A DNA stretch of 14,851 nt from Brevibacillus sp. (GCA_029240815.1 JARDZO010000131.1:1-14851), one strand, 5' to 3'. Positions 1 through 6,948 are shown, counted from the first letter of the stretch. Program-made: numbers and translations. Notes: generated from the letters alone by a model not told the origin.

Positions 1-138
1 GGGATGGATTTTGAAGGAGGGGACAGATCCGTGGATACAGCGGTAAAACGCGTGCGCAAGGCATTACAATTATGGTCGGGAGTAGAGGGAGAAATCAGTA
101 CGATTAGAGGAATGGGGTACAGCTTGCGTGTTTACTAG
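1..138 (+). CDS. OmpR/PhoB-family response regulator, C-terminal fragment
   Basis: This is the last 45 codons of a gene that begins before the window. The frame opens at base 1 and stops with TAG at 136-138. The visible peptide contains VDTAVKRVRKAL and then ISTIRGMGYSLRVY, the recognition helix and C-terminal hairpin of the winged-helix (Trans_reg_C) DNA-binding domain of OmpR/PhoB regulators. The receiver domain and its phosphorylated Asp are outside the window. The histidine kinase gene starts inside this gene at 128, an 11-base overlap typical of co-translated two-component pairs, so this regulator is almost certainly the partner of that kinase. The targets cannot be told from the sequence. 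Confidence 0.9.
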   Translation, partial: GMDFEGGDRSVDTAVKRVRKALQLWSGVEGEISTIRGMGYSLRVY

Positions 139-1684
139 GCCCGTCACCTCTGTCCCTCTGTTGCGTTACTGGACGTGGCGTTATGCGATGATTCTTTTGA
201 TCATGCTGATCGGAATTGGCTTGTTCGGCATCTATTGGATCCGGGCAAACACGATGGAGCAGCAATTTGAGATCCTGGAAGCCAGAACGTTTCTACTTGC
301 CGATTCCTACTCCAAGGCTGCCCAAGTCGTTCCTATGGCGAAGCTAAACGCCACTATGAAAGTCTCTCCCATCACGATGGCCACTAGCACCGTGAGCGAC
401 ACCAAGTCCACCATCGCAGGTCCGACGAAGGAAATCCATTCTGACATCACCGCCGATGTTCCGGCCCTTGGGAATGTATCCACTGCGACTCTGACCTTGA
501 AAGTCATGCCCAGTGTTCCACTCGATCATGTGGTGCAGATCTATGATGAATCAAACAAACAAGTGTTGAGTCCGGCAATAAACAGCACGACAAGCGTCAA
601 GCTAAGCACTCTGCCTAACCCTGCTGCTCCTGCCAATGATCAAAAAGAGTCTAGGGAAGTCATCGATACCAAGGATGGCACTTGGCTGCGAGTCGGTGTT
701 CCGTATTACCAGCAGCAATCGGTCGGGGGGGTATATTATGTGAGCACACGCCTCAATACTGACCAAGTCCAGACCTACATCATGATCATGGTTTCCATTG
801 GTGTGATCACGCTCTGCGGATGGGCGATCGTCTATGTCCTCTCCCGCTCCTTGACCCATCCTCTGCGACAGCTGGCTGTAGCAGCGCAGCAAGTATCGGA
901 TGGCAATTACCGCCCCGAGCTGCCGGATGCAACCCGAATCAAGGAATCGGAGATCAGTCAGCTCGTTCATTCCTTTGACGACATGACAAACCGGCTCGGA
1001 CAGCTGGAGCGCATGCGGACCGATCTGCTGGCTGGCGTTTCTCATGAACTGCGCACGCCAGTCACTTCTATTCGCGGAATGATCCAAGCCGTCAAAGACG
1101 GCGTCGTTACCGGGAAAGAAGCCGACGAATTCATGCAGATCAGTATGGACGAAGCCAAACGACTCCAGACCATGGTAAATGACCTGCTCGATTTCACCTC
1201 GATGGAAGCAGGTGCGATTGCCAAAGAATTTTCCTCTGTTCATCTAGCCTCCTATTTGAATCAGATTGTCTCGCAATGGCGTGCTGTCCCCGCCTTTTCT
1301 GCGGTAAACGTATCGATTTTTGATATGCCTGAAGAGCTCGTTTGGACCTGTGACAAATCCCATCTCACGCAGATTCTGCTCAACCTTTTGAACAACAGCG
1401 CAGCAGCAGGAGCTTCGTCGATTGAACTCAAGATCGGGCAGTCAGAAAAGCTCCTCTCCATCGAGCTCACAGACAACGGCAGAGGGATCCCCCCTGAGGA
1501 GGCGCCTTTTATTTTCGAGCGGTATTACAGAGGAGACAGTAAACGGAAGAAAAAGCATGGACTTGGCTTGGGATTGACGATATGCCGCATGCTGGCTAAC
1601 GCCAATGGCGGCGATGTGAAATTGCTGAATACCTCCGCAAACGGTACTTCATTTTGCCTCACACTCCAGAACCCTGACGAATAA
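128..1684 (+). CDS. Membrane sensor histidine kinase (HAMP, HisKA, HATPase_c)
   Basis: A 518-residue sensor kinase that should autophosphorylate on His and pass the phosphate to the overlapping response regulator. Domains in order: a short cytoplasmic tail, TM1 at about 19-38, an extracytoplasmic domain at about 39-216, TM2 at about 217-239, HAMP at about 240-293, the H-box SHELRTP with phospho-acceptor His306, N-box near 415-424 (NLLNN), the G1 box DNGRGIP from Asp449, and the G2 box GLGLGLTI near 480. All catalytic boxes are intact. The start is GTG at 128, overlapping the upstream gene, with a GGGG stretch at 114-117; no better start lies before TM1. The extracytoplasmic domain has a Thr/Ser/Ala-rich stretch at roughly 70-125 and no recognised ligand fold. 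Its layout resembles BaeS/ResE-type kinases; the signal is unknown. Confidence 0.93.
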   Translation: MFTRPVTSVPLLRYWTWRYAMILLIMLIGIGLFGIYWIRANTMEQQFEILEARTFLLADSYSKAAQVVPMAKLNATMKVSPITMATSTVSDTKSTIAGPTKEIHSDITADVPALGNVSTATLTLKVMPSVPLDHVVQIYDESNKQVLSPAINSTTSVKLSTLPNPAAPANDQKESREVIDTKDGTWLRVGVPYYQQQSVGGVYYVSTRLNTDQVQTYIMIMVSIGVITLCGWAIVYVLSRSLTHPLRQLAVAAQQVSDGNYRPELPDATRIKESEISQLVHSFDDMTNRLGQLERMRTDLLAGVSHELRTPVTSIRGMIQAVKDGVVTGKEADEFMQISMDEAKRLQTMVNDLLDFTSMEAGAIAKEFSSVHLASYLNQIVSQWRAVPAFSAVNVSIFDMPEELVWTCDKSHLTQILLNLLNNSAAAGASSIELKIGQSEKLLSIELTDNGRGIPPEEAPFIFERYYRGDSKRKKKHGLGLGLTICRMLANANGGDVKLLNTSANGTSFCLTLQNPDE

Positions 1685-1693
1685 GGGGAGGCA

Positions 1694-1731
1694 CGACAGA
1701 CTGACGCCCGCTGCGATCAGTCTGTTGTTTT
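1694..1731 (+). terminator. Hairpin after the histidine kinase gene
   Basis: An 11-pair stem (1694-1704 with 1717-1727, core ACAGACTGA/TCAGTCTGT, one G-U pair) with a 12-base loop, followed by only TTTT. It begins 9 bases after the kinase stop. It may be a weak terminator or a 3'-end stabiliser in front of the stronger terminator downstream. Confidence 0.6.
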
Positions 1732-1754
1732 GTCCATTTTCCCCTGATATTCTC

Positions 1755-1787
1755 GCTCTTCCTTTACAATGAAGGAGAGCTTTTTTT
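1755..1787 (+). terminator. Rho-independent terminator of the two-component operon
   Basis: Stem GCTCT-(bulged T)-CCTT at 1755-1764 pairs with AAGG-AGAGC at 1772-1780 around a 7-base loop, followed directly by seven T residues (1781-1787). It insulates the two-component operon from the sigma-factor promoter that starts 8 bases further on. Confidence 0.85.
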
Positions 1788-1794
1788 ATTTTCC

Positions 1795-1827
1795 ATCAAA
1801 CCGATCGAGACTTGGCATCGTTACCTT
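1795..1827 (+). promoter_or_regulatory. Probable ECF sigma-dependent autoregulatory promoter (P1)
   Basis: ATCAAACC (1795-1802) is followed after exactly 16 bases by CGTTACCTT (1819-1827). AAACC-N16-CGT has the layout of ECF promoters, in which the -35 contains AAC and the -10 contains CGT. The same 17 fixed bases at the same spacing recur before the copper-protein gene (3213-3245). Transcription would begin near 1830, giving a leader of about 43 bases to the sigma-factor ATG at 1873. That this sigma factor itself reads the site is inferred from position and from the shared motif. Confidence 0.75.
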
Positions 1828-1872
1828 TTCAAAGTAGGTAGAGATCAGGAGAAAAAGAGGTGTGCCTGTCTC

Positions 1873-2439
1873 ATGCAAAACTGGACTGACGCGGACTTGA
1901 TGCAACTCGTCATGCAGAAACACCGCCCTGCGCTGGAAGAACTCTACGACCGCTACATCAAGCTTGTCTACTCGTACGCGCTCAAATCCACTCAGGACGA
2001 GCAGCATGCCAGAGCAATCGTGCAGGCTGTATTTACCCGCCTGTGGACTTCAGAAACCGGCTACAACGCCGAAAAGGGGCAGTTTGTGAACTGGCTGATT
2101 ACGATTACCCGTAACATCACGATCGATCATCTGCGAAAAGAAAAGCGGAATCAACGCTACGTGCCCGTCTCACCCGAGCACTATGAGCACATCCCGGACC
2201 ATCCTGCCAACAATCCAGCTGATGTGATCTCCCGCAAGTTGATGCGCGAACAGATGGAAAAGGCATATCGGTATCTCTCTCAGAGCCAGATTGAGTTGAT
2301 TCAATCGCTGTATTGGGAGGGGTACTCACTCAGTGAGATTGCCCAGATGCGCAACGAGCCACTCGGTACCATCAAGAGTCGGTTGCACCAAACCTTGAAA
2401 ATCTTGCGGAACCACTTAATACCAGAGATGGAGGGGTAA
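1873..2439 (+). CDS. ECF-type RNA polymerase sigma factor
   Basis: A 188-residue sigma-70-family protein of the extracytoplasmic function class. It has region 2 at about 12-95 (DRYIKLVYSYALKST, then the region 2.4 segment FVNWLITITRNITIDHLRK), a linker, and region 4 at about 130-182 with the helix-turn-helix GYSLSEIAQMRNEPLGTIKSRL. Regions 1 and 3 are absent, as in all ECF factors. The ATG at 1873 follows a purine-rich AAAAAGAGG at 1852-1860, a rather long spacing. The gene is followed 2 bases later by its anti-sigma gene, so the two are probably translationally coupled and the sigma factor is held at the membrane until a signal arrives. The likely targets are its own operon and the downstream cupredoxin gene, through the repeated ATCAAACC-N16-CGTTACCTT element. 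The pairing with an RskA-like anti-sigma suggests a SigK-like group; a database comparison was not possible. Confidence 0.95.
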   Translation: MQNWTDADLMQLVMQKHRPALEELYDRYIKLVYSYALKSTQDEQHARAIVQAVFTRLWTSETGYNAEKGQFVNWLITITRNITIDHLRKEKRNQRYVPVSPEHYEHIPDHPANNPADVISRKLMREQMEKAYRYLSQSQIELIQSLYWEGYSLSEIAQMRNEPLGTIKSRLHQTLKILRNHLIPEMEG

Positions 2440-2441
2440 CT

Positions 2442-3206
2442 GTGGAAACCCGTGACCGCTGTTCTTTATCAGATGAACTGGTCGCTTATGCGATTGGAGA
2501 ATACACAGAGAAAGAGAAGCGCCTCATCGACGACCATCTCGCAGTATGTCCATTTTGTCGCCAGGAAGTGAATGAATTACGGGAGGCATGGGCGTTGATA
2601 CCTTTCCAAATACCGTATCAGCCGGAGAATGTGGATGTGCCTGTCGATTTGAAGACAGAAGTGATGAACACGATTTTTGAACCAAAAGAAAAACCAGATA
2701 CCGCACAAGTCCTACCTTGGTACCAGCAGTTTGGCAAGCGTCTGGTAACATGGCCGCCTGCTTCTCGCCGTTTCGTAATGGCTGGATTGGTGATTGCCCT
2801 AGTGGGAGTCGTTTGGAATAACATTCAGCTCCGACAGCAACTGACTGCACATGAGTACGTCCAATCGCCCGCACAGGTGGTGCAATCCTATTCATTGCAA
2901 GCGACCAATAACGCAACAGCTATGGCAAAAGGAAACGCCTGGATGTACAAACAGGGCGACCAAAAAACACTCGTGCTGCATATGCAAGGGCTCTCTACCA
3001 CACAAGGAACAGAAGCGTACCAGGTCTGGCTGATTCACGATGGAAAGCGGCGCAGCGCCGGCGTTTTTCGGGTAGATGGTCAGGGAACCGGTGTCCTAAT
3101 TTACGACATGCAAGACCCTTCCCTCCCATTTGAGGCAATCGGCATCACCTTGGAGCCAGACGCAAATGGAACCCAACCTCGCGGAAAAAAAGTGTTGGGC
3201 ACATAA
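2442..3206 (+). CDS. Membrane anti-sigma factor, zinc-finger type with RskA-like outer domain
   Basis: A 254-residue single-pass regulator expected to bind and inhibit the upstream ECF sigma factor. The cytoplasmic N-terminus (1-45) carries the zinc anti-sigma (ZAS) signature His32-x3-Cys36-x2-Cys39, complete, in DDHLAVCPFCRQ. A membrane helix lies at about 109-127 (FVMAGLVIALVGVVW). The outer part, about 140-254, matches the anti-sigma-K (RskA) C-terminal domain, with GNAWMYKQGDQKTLVLHMQG, YQVWLIHDGKRRSAGVF and PFEAIGITLEP. The start is GTG at 2442, 2 bases after the sigma stop, with GGAGGGG at 2430-2436 inside the sigma gene. RskA-type proteins are known to be released by regulated membrane proteolysis; that this applies here is inferred. 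The signal is unknown, but the secreted copper protein encoded next suggests a redox or metal cue. Confidence 0.93.
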   Translation: METRDRCSLSDELVAYAIGEYTEKEKRLIDDHLAVCPFCRQEVNELREAWALIPFQIPYQPENVDVPVDLKTEVMNTIFEPKEKPDTAQVLPWYQQFGKRLVTWPPASRRFVMAGLVIALVGVVWNNIQLRQQLTAHEYVQSPAQVVQSYSLQATNNATAMAKGNAWMYKQGDQKTLVLHMQGLSTTQGTEAYQVWLIHDGKRRSAGVFRVDGQGTGVLIYDMQDPSLPFEAIGITLEPDANGTQPRGKKVLGT

Positions 3207-3212
3207 CGATAG

Positions 3213-3245
3213 ATCAAACCATTTCACCCTCCCCTGCGTTACCTT
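3213..3245 (+). promoter_or_regulatory. Probable ECF sigma-dependent promoter of the cupredoxin gene (P2)
   Basis: ATCAAACC (3213-3220), a 16-base spacer, then CGTTACCTT (3237-3245). It is identical in all 17 fixed positions and in spacing to the element before the sigma-factor gene (1795-1827), while the spacers differ. It sits 6 bases after the anti-sigma stop and would start transcription near 3248, about 50 bases before the ATG at 3299. There is no terminator between the anti-sigma gene and this site, so read-through from P1 is also expected. Confidence 0.78.
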
Positions 3246-3282
3246 CAGCGAAGGCCAGGAAATTTCTGTCACACCAAAACTT

Positions 3283-3290
3283 GGAGGGGG
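3283..3290 (+). promoter_or_regulatory. Ribosome binding site that fixes the cupredoxin gene start
   Basis: GGAGGGGG lies 8 bases before ATG 3299. A longer frame could open at TTG 3281, but that codon overlaps this Shine-Dalgarno sequence and would add residues ahead of a standard signal peptide, so ATG 3299 is preferred. Confidence 0.85.
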
Positions 3291-3298
3291 AAACAAAC

Positions 3299-4732
3299 AT
3301 GAAAAAATCGGCAGCTGTATTACTTTGCAGTGCATTGCTCACAGGTGTAATGGGTATTGGTTGGGTTGATGCCGCTCCGCCATCAGCATCTTCTGCCAGT
3401 TCCATTACAATGGATGGAAAGCCGCTGCGCTTGGGTGGGGAATTGCTTGCATCCAACAATCGTCTGTTGGTTCCGGCAAGCACACTCGCCCAGGCCGTTG
3501 GGGCTGCATACACCTATGATCAAAAAGCCAAGTCTATCACGATTAAAAAGGATGCCAATACATTCCGGTTCGCCCCGGGCAGCAAAATCGCTACGATCAA
3601 CGGTGGTTCCGTTACCTTGGATACACCCCCTTCTCTCGTTCAGGGTATTCCTTACGTGCCTGTCCGCTTTCTCGCGGAGCATCTCGGGATGAGCGTCAGG
3701 TATGAAAAAGCCACGAACTCTATCGCTTTGACATCACCGGACTCACCAGGACTCCTCATCGTTTCCCCGGCCAATGGCGATATTTTGTACACCGATCAGG
3801 TAAAGGTGTCCGTGACAGCTTTCCATCATCAATTGGCAGATTTCCGCCAGCATGCGCAGGCAACAGCGGGAGAAGGACATATCCATGTGTGGCTCGATAC
3901 GGATCCGACCAATCCCAAACTTGCTTACAAAATGATCAACGGCGAACCTGCCGTTTTTGACAAAGTGACATCCGGCGCCCACAAATTGACCGTTCAGTTA
4001 GTTGGCAACGATCACAAACCGATTTCTCCTGTAGTCAAACAAGAATTTACCTTTACCACCGCAGCCCCCCCGTCGCTAGCGGTTACCGGCGTAAAGGAAG
4101 GAAGCATCCTGTCCGGCGACAAAGTGACGGTAAACACTTCCGTGACCAACTTCAAGCTGTCTGATTTCCGCGCCCATAGTGAAGTCGTACCTGGAGAAGG
4201 ACACATTCATCTTTGGCTGGATACAGATGCCTCCAATCCAAAACTCGCCTTTAAGCAAGTGTCCAACTCACCGGTCACTTTTGAAAATGTAAAGCCCGGT
4301 ACGCATACCCTAACGGTCCAGTTGGTCGGTGCCGATCACAAGCCTATCTCGCCTGTCATACAAAAGGTAATACACTTTCAAACAACAGCCGTTAAGAGCC
4401 ATCAGACGACGACATCCAATGCCACCACACCTGTTTCCGACGCTAAAAACCAGGAAGTGCCTCCCGCATCTGCTCATGCAACTCATACCTATGCCATGGA
4501 TATTCAATCTTTTTCTTTTAAACCCGAATCGCTGACGATCGAAGCTGGCTCCACTGTAACGTTTAAAAACCTCGACGATGCGGTCCACACCGTGACGGCA
4601 AAAGACGGTACTTTCGACAGCGGTCCCATCAACAAGGACGCGACCTATACTGCCACATTCACCAAACCTGGGATCTATTCCATCTACTGCAAGCCACACA
4701 ACTTCATGACGGGAACCATTACCGTGAAATAA
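3299..4732 (+). CDS. Secreted stalk-domain protein with tandem repeats and a C-terminal type I copper (cupredoxin) domain
   Basis: A 477-residue exported protein. A signal peptide (about 1-25, MKKSAAVLLCSALLTGVMG... ending VDA-A) is followed by a copper-amine-oxidase N-terminal-like stalk domain at about 34-148, common in Gram-positive surface proteins. Two tandem repeats follow, about 152-252 and 258-362. Their 57-residue cores share 37 identities and both contain GEGHIH(V/L)WLDTD and DHKPISPV. After a Thr/Ser-rich linker comes an amicyanin/plastocyanin-like domain, about 398-477. It has a full type I copper ligand set: His430, Cys464, His467 and Met470, the last three in CKPHNFM. The protein probably binds copper and carries electrons, or buffers copper, outside the membrane. 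It is the third gene of the sigma/anti-sigma cluster and has its own copy of the ECF-type promoter. The physiological partner is unknown. Confidence 0.92.
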   Translation: MKKSAAVLLCSALLTGVMGIGWVDAAPPSASSASSITMDGKPLRLGGELLASNNRLLVPASTLAQAVGAAYTYDQKAKSITIKKDANTFRFAPGSKIATINGGSVTLDTPPSLVQGIPYVPVRFLAEHLGMSVRYEKATNSIALTSPDSPGLLIVSPANGDILYTDQVKVSVTAFHHQLADFRQHAQATAGEGHIHVWLDTDPTNPKLAYKMINGEPAVFDKVTSGAHKLTVQLVGNDHKPISPVVKQEFTFTTAAPPSLAVTGVKEGSILSGDKVTVNTSVTNFKLSDFRAHSEVVPGEGHIHLWLDTDASNPKLAFKQVSNSPVTFENVKPGTHTLTVQLVGADHKPISPVIQKVIHFQTTAVKSHQTTTSNATTPVSDAKNQEVPPASAHATHTYAMDIQSFSFKPESLTIEAGSTVTFKNLDDAVHTVTAKDGTFDSGPINKDATYTATFTKPGIYSIYCKPHNFMTGTITVK

Positions 4733-4751
4733 GATTCCACTTGTCTGCTAA

Positions 4752-4797
4752 AACAAAGGGAAGCGCACGAATTCCAATCGTGCTGCTTCCCTTTGTT
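4752..4797. terminator. Bidirectional terminator between the cupredoxin and LysR genes
   Basis: A long inverted repeat: AACAAAGGGAAGC plus GCACGA on the left pairs with TCGTGC, a bulged T, and GCTTCCCTTTGTT on the right, around a loop of about 7 bases. On the minus strand it continues into TTTGTTTTAG, a fair U-tract for the LysR gene, whose stop codon overlaps the stem. On the plus strand the T-rich tail is weak. It serves two convergent genes. Confidence 0.85.
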
Positions 4798-5692
4798 ACG
4801 TATGGGCTCCCTCTGGCAAATGATTACGTATGAGATCCATGAAAATATCCAATGCTTTGGTATGAAACTCGTTTGTTTTTGTCAGCAGGGAGAAATTCCG
4901 GGTAACTGGAGTGCCTGCGACCTTGAGTGTAACGAGTGTGCCCAGCTTTCGCTCTTTACGAATGGCCCAGTACGACAGCAGACTGATGCCTAGCCCAGCC
5001 TCTACCGATTCCTTGATCACCTGTGTGCTGCCAAACTCCATCAATCTGCCTGGGGCAATCTGTAGTTGACGGAACATTTTCTCTGCTGCTTCGCGTGTTC
5101 CGGAGCCCTCCTCTCGCACGATCCAGGTCTCCGCTTCCAAATCCGCAAGGGCGACTTTCTCTTTCCCGGCTAAATGGTGATGAGGGGAAACGATCAAGTA
5201 CATCCGATCATCAGCAAAAGGCTCAATGCACATCTTCTCATCGACATACTCCCCTTCGACGATGCCCACATCCAATTGGCGATTGGCTACCTGCTCCGCG
5301 ATGACCGTCGAGTTGTGGATCGTGATCGTGGGGGTAATGGCGGGATAGTACTCTCTCATCCGGGCAACCACATGGGGAAGAACGTATTCCCCGTACGTAT
5401 AGCTGGCACCTATGGTCAACCGCCCACTGGGTGTATTCATCAAATCATCCACCAGACTCTGCATGCGCGTGTGGAGACCCAAGATTTCTCTGGCGTGGTG
5501 ATACACGATTTCGCCTGCTTTATTCAGCCGTACATACTTGTTGCTACGCTCCAAAAGCTTGGTACCAATCATCCGCTCCAATGACAGGATGTATTGGCTG
5601 ACAGCCGGTTGTGTCATGTGCAGATCCTCGGCAGCGCGAGAGAAGTTTTGCCGATCCGCCACCGTCACAAAGACACGTAATTGTTGATCCAT
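4796..5692 (-). CDS. LysR-family transcriptional regulator (CysL/YeiE-like)
   Basis: A 298-residue LysR-type regulator with an N-terminal winged helix-turn-helix at about 1-60 (FVTVADRQNFSRAAEDLHMTQ, PAVSQYILSLERMIGTKLLER) and a periplasmic-binding-protein-like effector domain at about 88-292 (GRLTIGASYTYGEYVLPHV, VEAGLGISLLS). The sequence type resembles CysL/YwfK and YeiE, which act in sulfite and sulfur metabolism. It diverges from a YeiH-family transporter gene, the same pairing as yeiE/yeiH in enterobacteria, so it probably controls that gene and itself; the effector is unknown. The ATG at 5692 is chosen because AGGTG sits 6 bases before it. An in-frame ATG at 5710 would add six residues, has no ribosome site, and lies only about 5 bases from the expected transcription start. 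Confidence 0.9.
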   Translation of the reverse strand: MDQQLRVFVTVADRQNFSRAAEDLHMTQPAVSQYILSLERMIGTKLLERSNKYVRLNKAGEIVYHHAREILGLHTRMQSLVDDLMNTPSGRLTIGASYTYGEYVLPHVVARMREYYPAITPTITIHNSTVIAEQVANRQLDVGIVEGEYVDEKMCIEPFADDRMYLIVSPHHHLAGKEKVALADLEAETWIVREEGSGTREAAEKMFRQLQIAPGRLMEFGSTQVIKESVEAGLGISLLSYWAIRKERKLGTLVTLKVAGTPVTRNFSLLTKTNEFHTKALDIFMDLIRNHLPEGAHT

Positions 5693-5697
5693 CTCCC

Positions 5698-5704
5698 TCA
5701 CCTC
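5698..5704 (-). promoter_or_regulatory. Ribosome binding site that fixes the LysR gene start
   Basis: On the minus strand GAGGTGA (5704 down to 5698) precedes ATG 5692 with 5-6 bases of spacing. No comparable site precedes the upstream ATG 5710. Confidence 0.7.
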
Positions 5705-5721
5705 ACTCATCGTTGACTTTC

Positions 5722-5727
5722 ATTATA
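5722..5727 (-). promoter_or_regulatory. Likely -10 element of the LysR gene promoter
   Basis: A perfect TATAAT on the minus strand. Transcription would start near 5715, giving a leader of about 23 bases to ATG 5692. No good -35 hexamer is visible at the usual spacing (CATGAT is the nearest), which would fit a promoter dependent on or modulated by the LysR protein bound just upstream. Confidence 0.5.
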
Positions 5728-5744
5728 CAACTTTACTTATCATT

Positions 5745-5758
5745 ATCATGCAGATGAT
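5745..5758. promoter_or_regulatory. Inverted repeat, candidate LysR operator in the divergent intergenic region
   Basis: ATCAT-GCAG-ATGAT is a perfect 5-base dyad with a 4-base centre, flanked by further ATCAT/TTATC copies (5738-5749). LysR proteins typically bind partly dyadic, AT-rich sites between divergent genes. The assignment rests on position and symmetry only. Confidence 0.4.
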
Positions 5759-5826
5759 TTATTTTCTTTATGGTACATCTTGCATTATGCTGATGAAGGA
5801 AACACCGTTAAAGGAGTGAGTCACAA

Positions 5827-6882
5827 ATGGCTACCCATATAAAAGGAAATGCGCCCGTGGACAGAAACGCCGGATCAGCAAAGTCCAGCGCCGGAGTCTC
5901 TCCACGTTCGCTGTGGATCGGCGGTGTCGCGTTTACCTTCTTGATTGCGTTACTCGGATACGGCTTGTCGAGAGTCCCCGGTTTTGACCATGTCGGTCCA
6001 TTAGCCTGCGCGATCGTGATCGCTGTTGTCTATCGACATTTTTGGGGGTACCCTGAGGCGATACGTTCGGGCATCCAATTTTCTGCAAAACGACTTTTGC
6101 GTCTAGCCATTATTTTGTACGGATTAAAGCTCAATATCGACGTCGTTTTGCACCAAGGTCTAGGTCTACTCGTGTACGATGCCGGGGTCATTGTCTTCGC
6201 CATCCTTCTGACTCTCCTGTTGGCAAAATGGTTGAAAGCAGAACCATCGCTCTCCCTCATGCTCGGAGTTGGTACTGGAGTATGCGGAGCCGCAGCCATC
6301 GCAGCAGTATCCCCCATCATTCAAGCCAAGGAAGAAGATACAGCAATCGGCGTAGGAATTATCGCGTTGGTAGGGACCATCTTCTCGATCCTCTACACCG
6401 TTTTACGTCCGTATTTGCCACTGACGCCTGTGGAATACGGCATGTGGTCAGGAATCAGTCTGCACGAAATCGCGCACGTCGCTCTGGCAGCAGCTCCTGC
6501 CGGGCAAGATGGTCTCGCTATGGGACTGCTGGCCAAATTGGGCCGTGTCCTGCTGCTCGTCCCTCTCTGTTTTATCCTCATGTACTGGATGAAACGTACC
6601 GGAAAAGTACAAGGCGGCTCCAAAATCGAGTTTCCCTGGTTCCTGATTGGCTTTCTTGTCTTGAGCGTCTTTGGGAGCTACGTGCTTGGATCGCTCATTC
6701 CTGTGTCGGAAGGCTTCCAAACAGGAGTCTCGAATGTCACCACGTTTGTTCTCACGATGGCGATGGTCGGTCTTGGCCTGAACGTGAACCTGCGTGCCCT
6801 GCGCACCAAAGCCGCTCGTCCATTGATCGCCATGTCGATCACTTCCGTGTTGCTTTCCGTGCTGTCCTTTCTGCTCATCTAA
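5827..6882 (+). CDS. yeiH: YeiH-family (UPF0324) membrane protein, putative sulfate/sulfite exporter
   Basis: A 351-residue integral membrane protein with about ten hydrophobic segments from residue 30 to the C-terminus. It shows the family signatures: LKLNIDVVL after an early helix, GTGVCGAAAIAAVSPII, the HEIAHVALAA segment following GMWSGIS, and VGLGLNVNLRAL near the end. The family (Cons_hypoth698, often labelled putative sulfate exporter) is usually 330-350 residues, so this copy is full length. ATG 5827 follows AAGGAG (5811-5816) by 10 bases. It diverges from a LysR gene of the CysL/YeiE type, which supports a role in sulfur oxyanion handling, though the transported substrate is not firmly established for the family. 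A rho-independent terminator follows closely, so it is a single-gene unit. Confidence 0.92.
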   Translation: MATHIKGNAPVDRNAGSAKSSAGVSPRSLWIGGVAFTFLIALLGYGLSRVPGFDHVGPLACAIVIAVVYRHFWGYPEAIRSGIQFSAKRLLRLAIILYGLKLNIDVVLHQGLGLLVYDAGVIVFAILLTLLLAKWLKAEPSLSLMLGVGTGVCGAAAIAAVSPIIQAKEEDTAIGVGIIALVGTIFSILYTVLRPYLPLTPVEYGMWSGISLHEIAHVALAAAPAGQDGLAMGLLAKLGRVLLLVPLCFILMYWMKRTGKVQGGSKIEFPWFLIGFLVLSVFGSYVLGSLIPVSEGFQTGVSNVTTFVLTMAMVGLGLNVNLRALRTKAARPLIAMSITSVLLSVLSFLLI

Positions 6883-6912
6883 TCATGCTTTCTAATCGCT
6901 CAAACAGGATCT

Positions 6913-6948
6913 ATTCGCCGGGCATTTCTGCGCTCGGCGAATTTTTTT
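6913..6948 (+). terminator. Rho-independent terminator after the yeiH-like gene
   Basis: ATTCGCCG (6913-6920) pairs with CGGCGAAT (6935-6942) around a 14-base loop that can itself form a small GCA/TGC stem, followed by seven T residues ending at 6948. Confidence 0.9.

Noticed and set aside
602..1243. A 213-codon open frame on the - strand opposite the histidine kinase gene
   Set aside because: It is antisense to intact kinase domains and has no ribosome site or known fold.
5710..5710. ATG at 5710 as the start of the LysR gene
   Set aside because: It lacks a ribosome binding site and is only about 5 bases from the likely transcription start, while ATG 5692 has a good AGGTG site.
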